This document shows positions 54,001 through 54,078 of a stretch of DNA of 54,078 bases, piece by piece; within the stretch, counting starts at the first letter, position 1, and every line of letters begins with the position of its first letter. Position numbers and translations under genes: made by a program. The DNA comes from an uncultured Oceanospirillaceae bacterium (GTDB lineage: Bacteria; Pseudomonadota; Gammaproteobacteria; Pseudomonadales; Balneatricaceae), in assembly GCA_937136055.1 (NCBI GenBank), contig CAKZOD010000092.1, positions 1 to 54,078 on the forward strand. The letters run 5' to 3'. The notes under the pieces are model-generated. The model did not search any database. It was not told where the DNA came from and saw nothing but the letters and a program-made list of their open reading frames with translations.

Positions 54001-54076
54001 TCATAACGCCTTTAGCAACGGAAAATTACGGAGCCGAAGGCGTAGTAAGATTTCCGATTGCCTAAATTTGTTATGA
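54001..54076 (-). repeat. attC site 11 (76 bp), at the window edge
   Basis: Cores TAACGCC (54004-54010) and GTTATGA (54070-54076), central GGAGCCGAAGGCG. It differs from attC 2 at only a few bases. The cassette that owns it lies to the right of the window. Confidence 0.92.
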
Positions 54077-54078
54077 TT

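Overview
The window reads as chromosome of a moderately AT-rich marine gammaproteobacterium, probably Oceanospirillales-like. This is inferred from the gene content: FadL, a homodimeric-type AceE, an SSS-domain hybrid sensor kinase, the FAD-GcvT/PurU/Etf one-carbon module, AqpZ, RhlE and a sedentary chromosomal integron. No rRNA, tRNA, CRISPR or prophage was seen.

Layout. 1-175 is the end of a 13-bp tandem-repeat array, followed by fadL. 3.1-12.1 kb is a minus-strand operon: livG, a long-chain-type acyl-CoA ligase, livH, livM, a substrate-binding protein, livF, a PaaK-like CoA ligase and a hotdog thioesterase. It looks like import of a carboxylate coupled to CoA activation. Facing it are an SSS-PAS-kinase-receiver hybrid sensor and a LuxR-type regulator (CrbS/CrbR or MxtR/ErdR layout). 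17.7-26.4 kb holds a PAS histidine kinase, an orphan aceE with a divergent GntR regulator and a palindromic operator, a GGDEF/degenerate-EAL protein and an EamA exporter. 26.6-33.2 kb is a sarcosine/dimethylglycine-type oxidation module: FAD-GcvT dehydrogenase, PurU, EtfA and EtfB, with a divergent class V aminotransferase. 33.2-37.4 kb holds an ECF sigma factor, an unknown 83-residue protein and an MscS channel, divergent from an outer-membrane protein and followed by aqpZ. The sigma gene and the outer-membrane gene appear to share matching ECF-type promoters built on one inverted repeat. 37.5-43.6 kb holds a methyltransferase, a LysE exporter, an EEP nuclease, a RoxA-like dihaem lipoprotein and rhlE. 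43.7-48.0 kb is a 2-aminoethylphosphonate-type ABC transporter preceded by four perfectly phased PhoB half-sites.

From 49.3 kb to the right edge is the distal end of a chromosomal integron: eleven attC sites and ten complete cassettes, all reading on the minus strand, so attI and the integrase should lie to the right of the window. Cassettes encode a BrnT/BrnA toxin-antitoxin pair with a strong, apparently leaderless promoter, and seven unrecognised small proteins, several of them membrane or exported. Two adjacent cassettes have no convincing ORF but are homologous to each other at nucleotide level, and a third truncated copy sits beside a RAYT-type transposase at the array's distal border. 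This ORF-less cassette family and the divergent ECF promoter pair are the most interesting signals.
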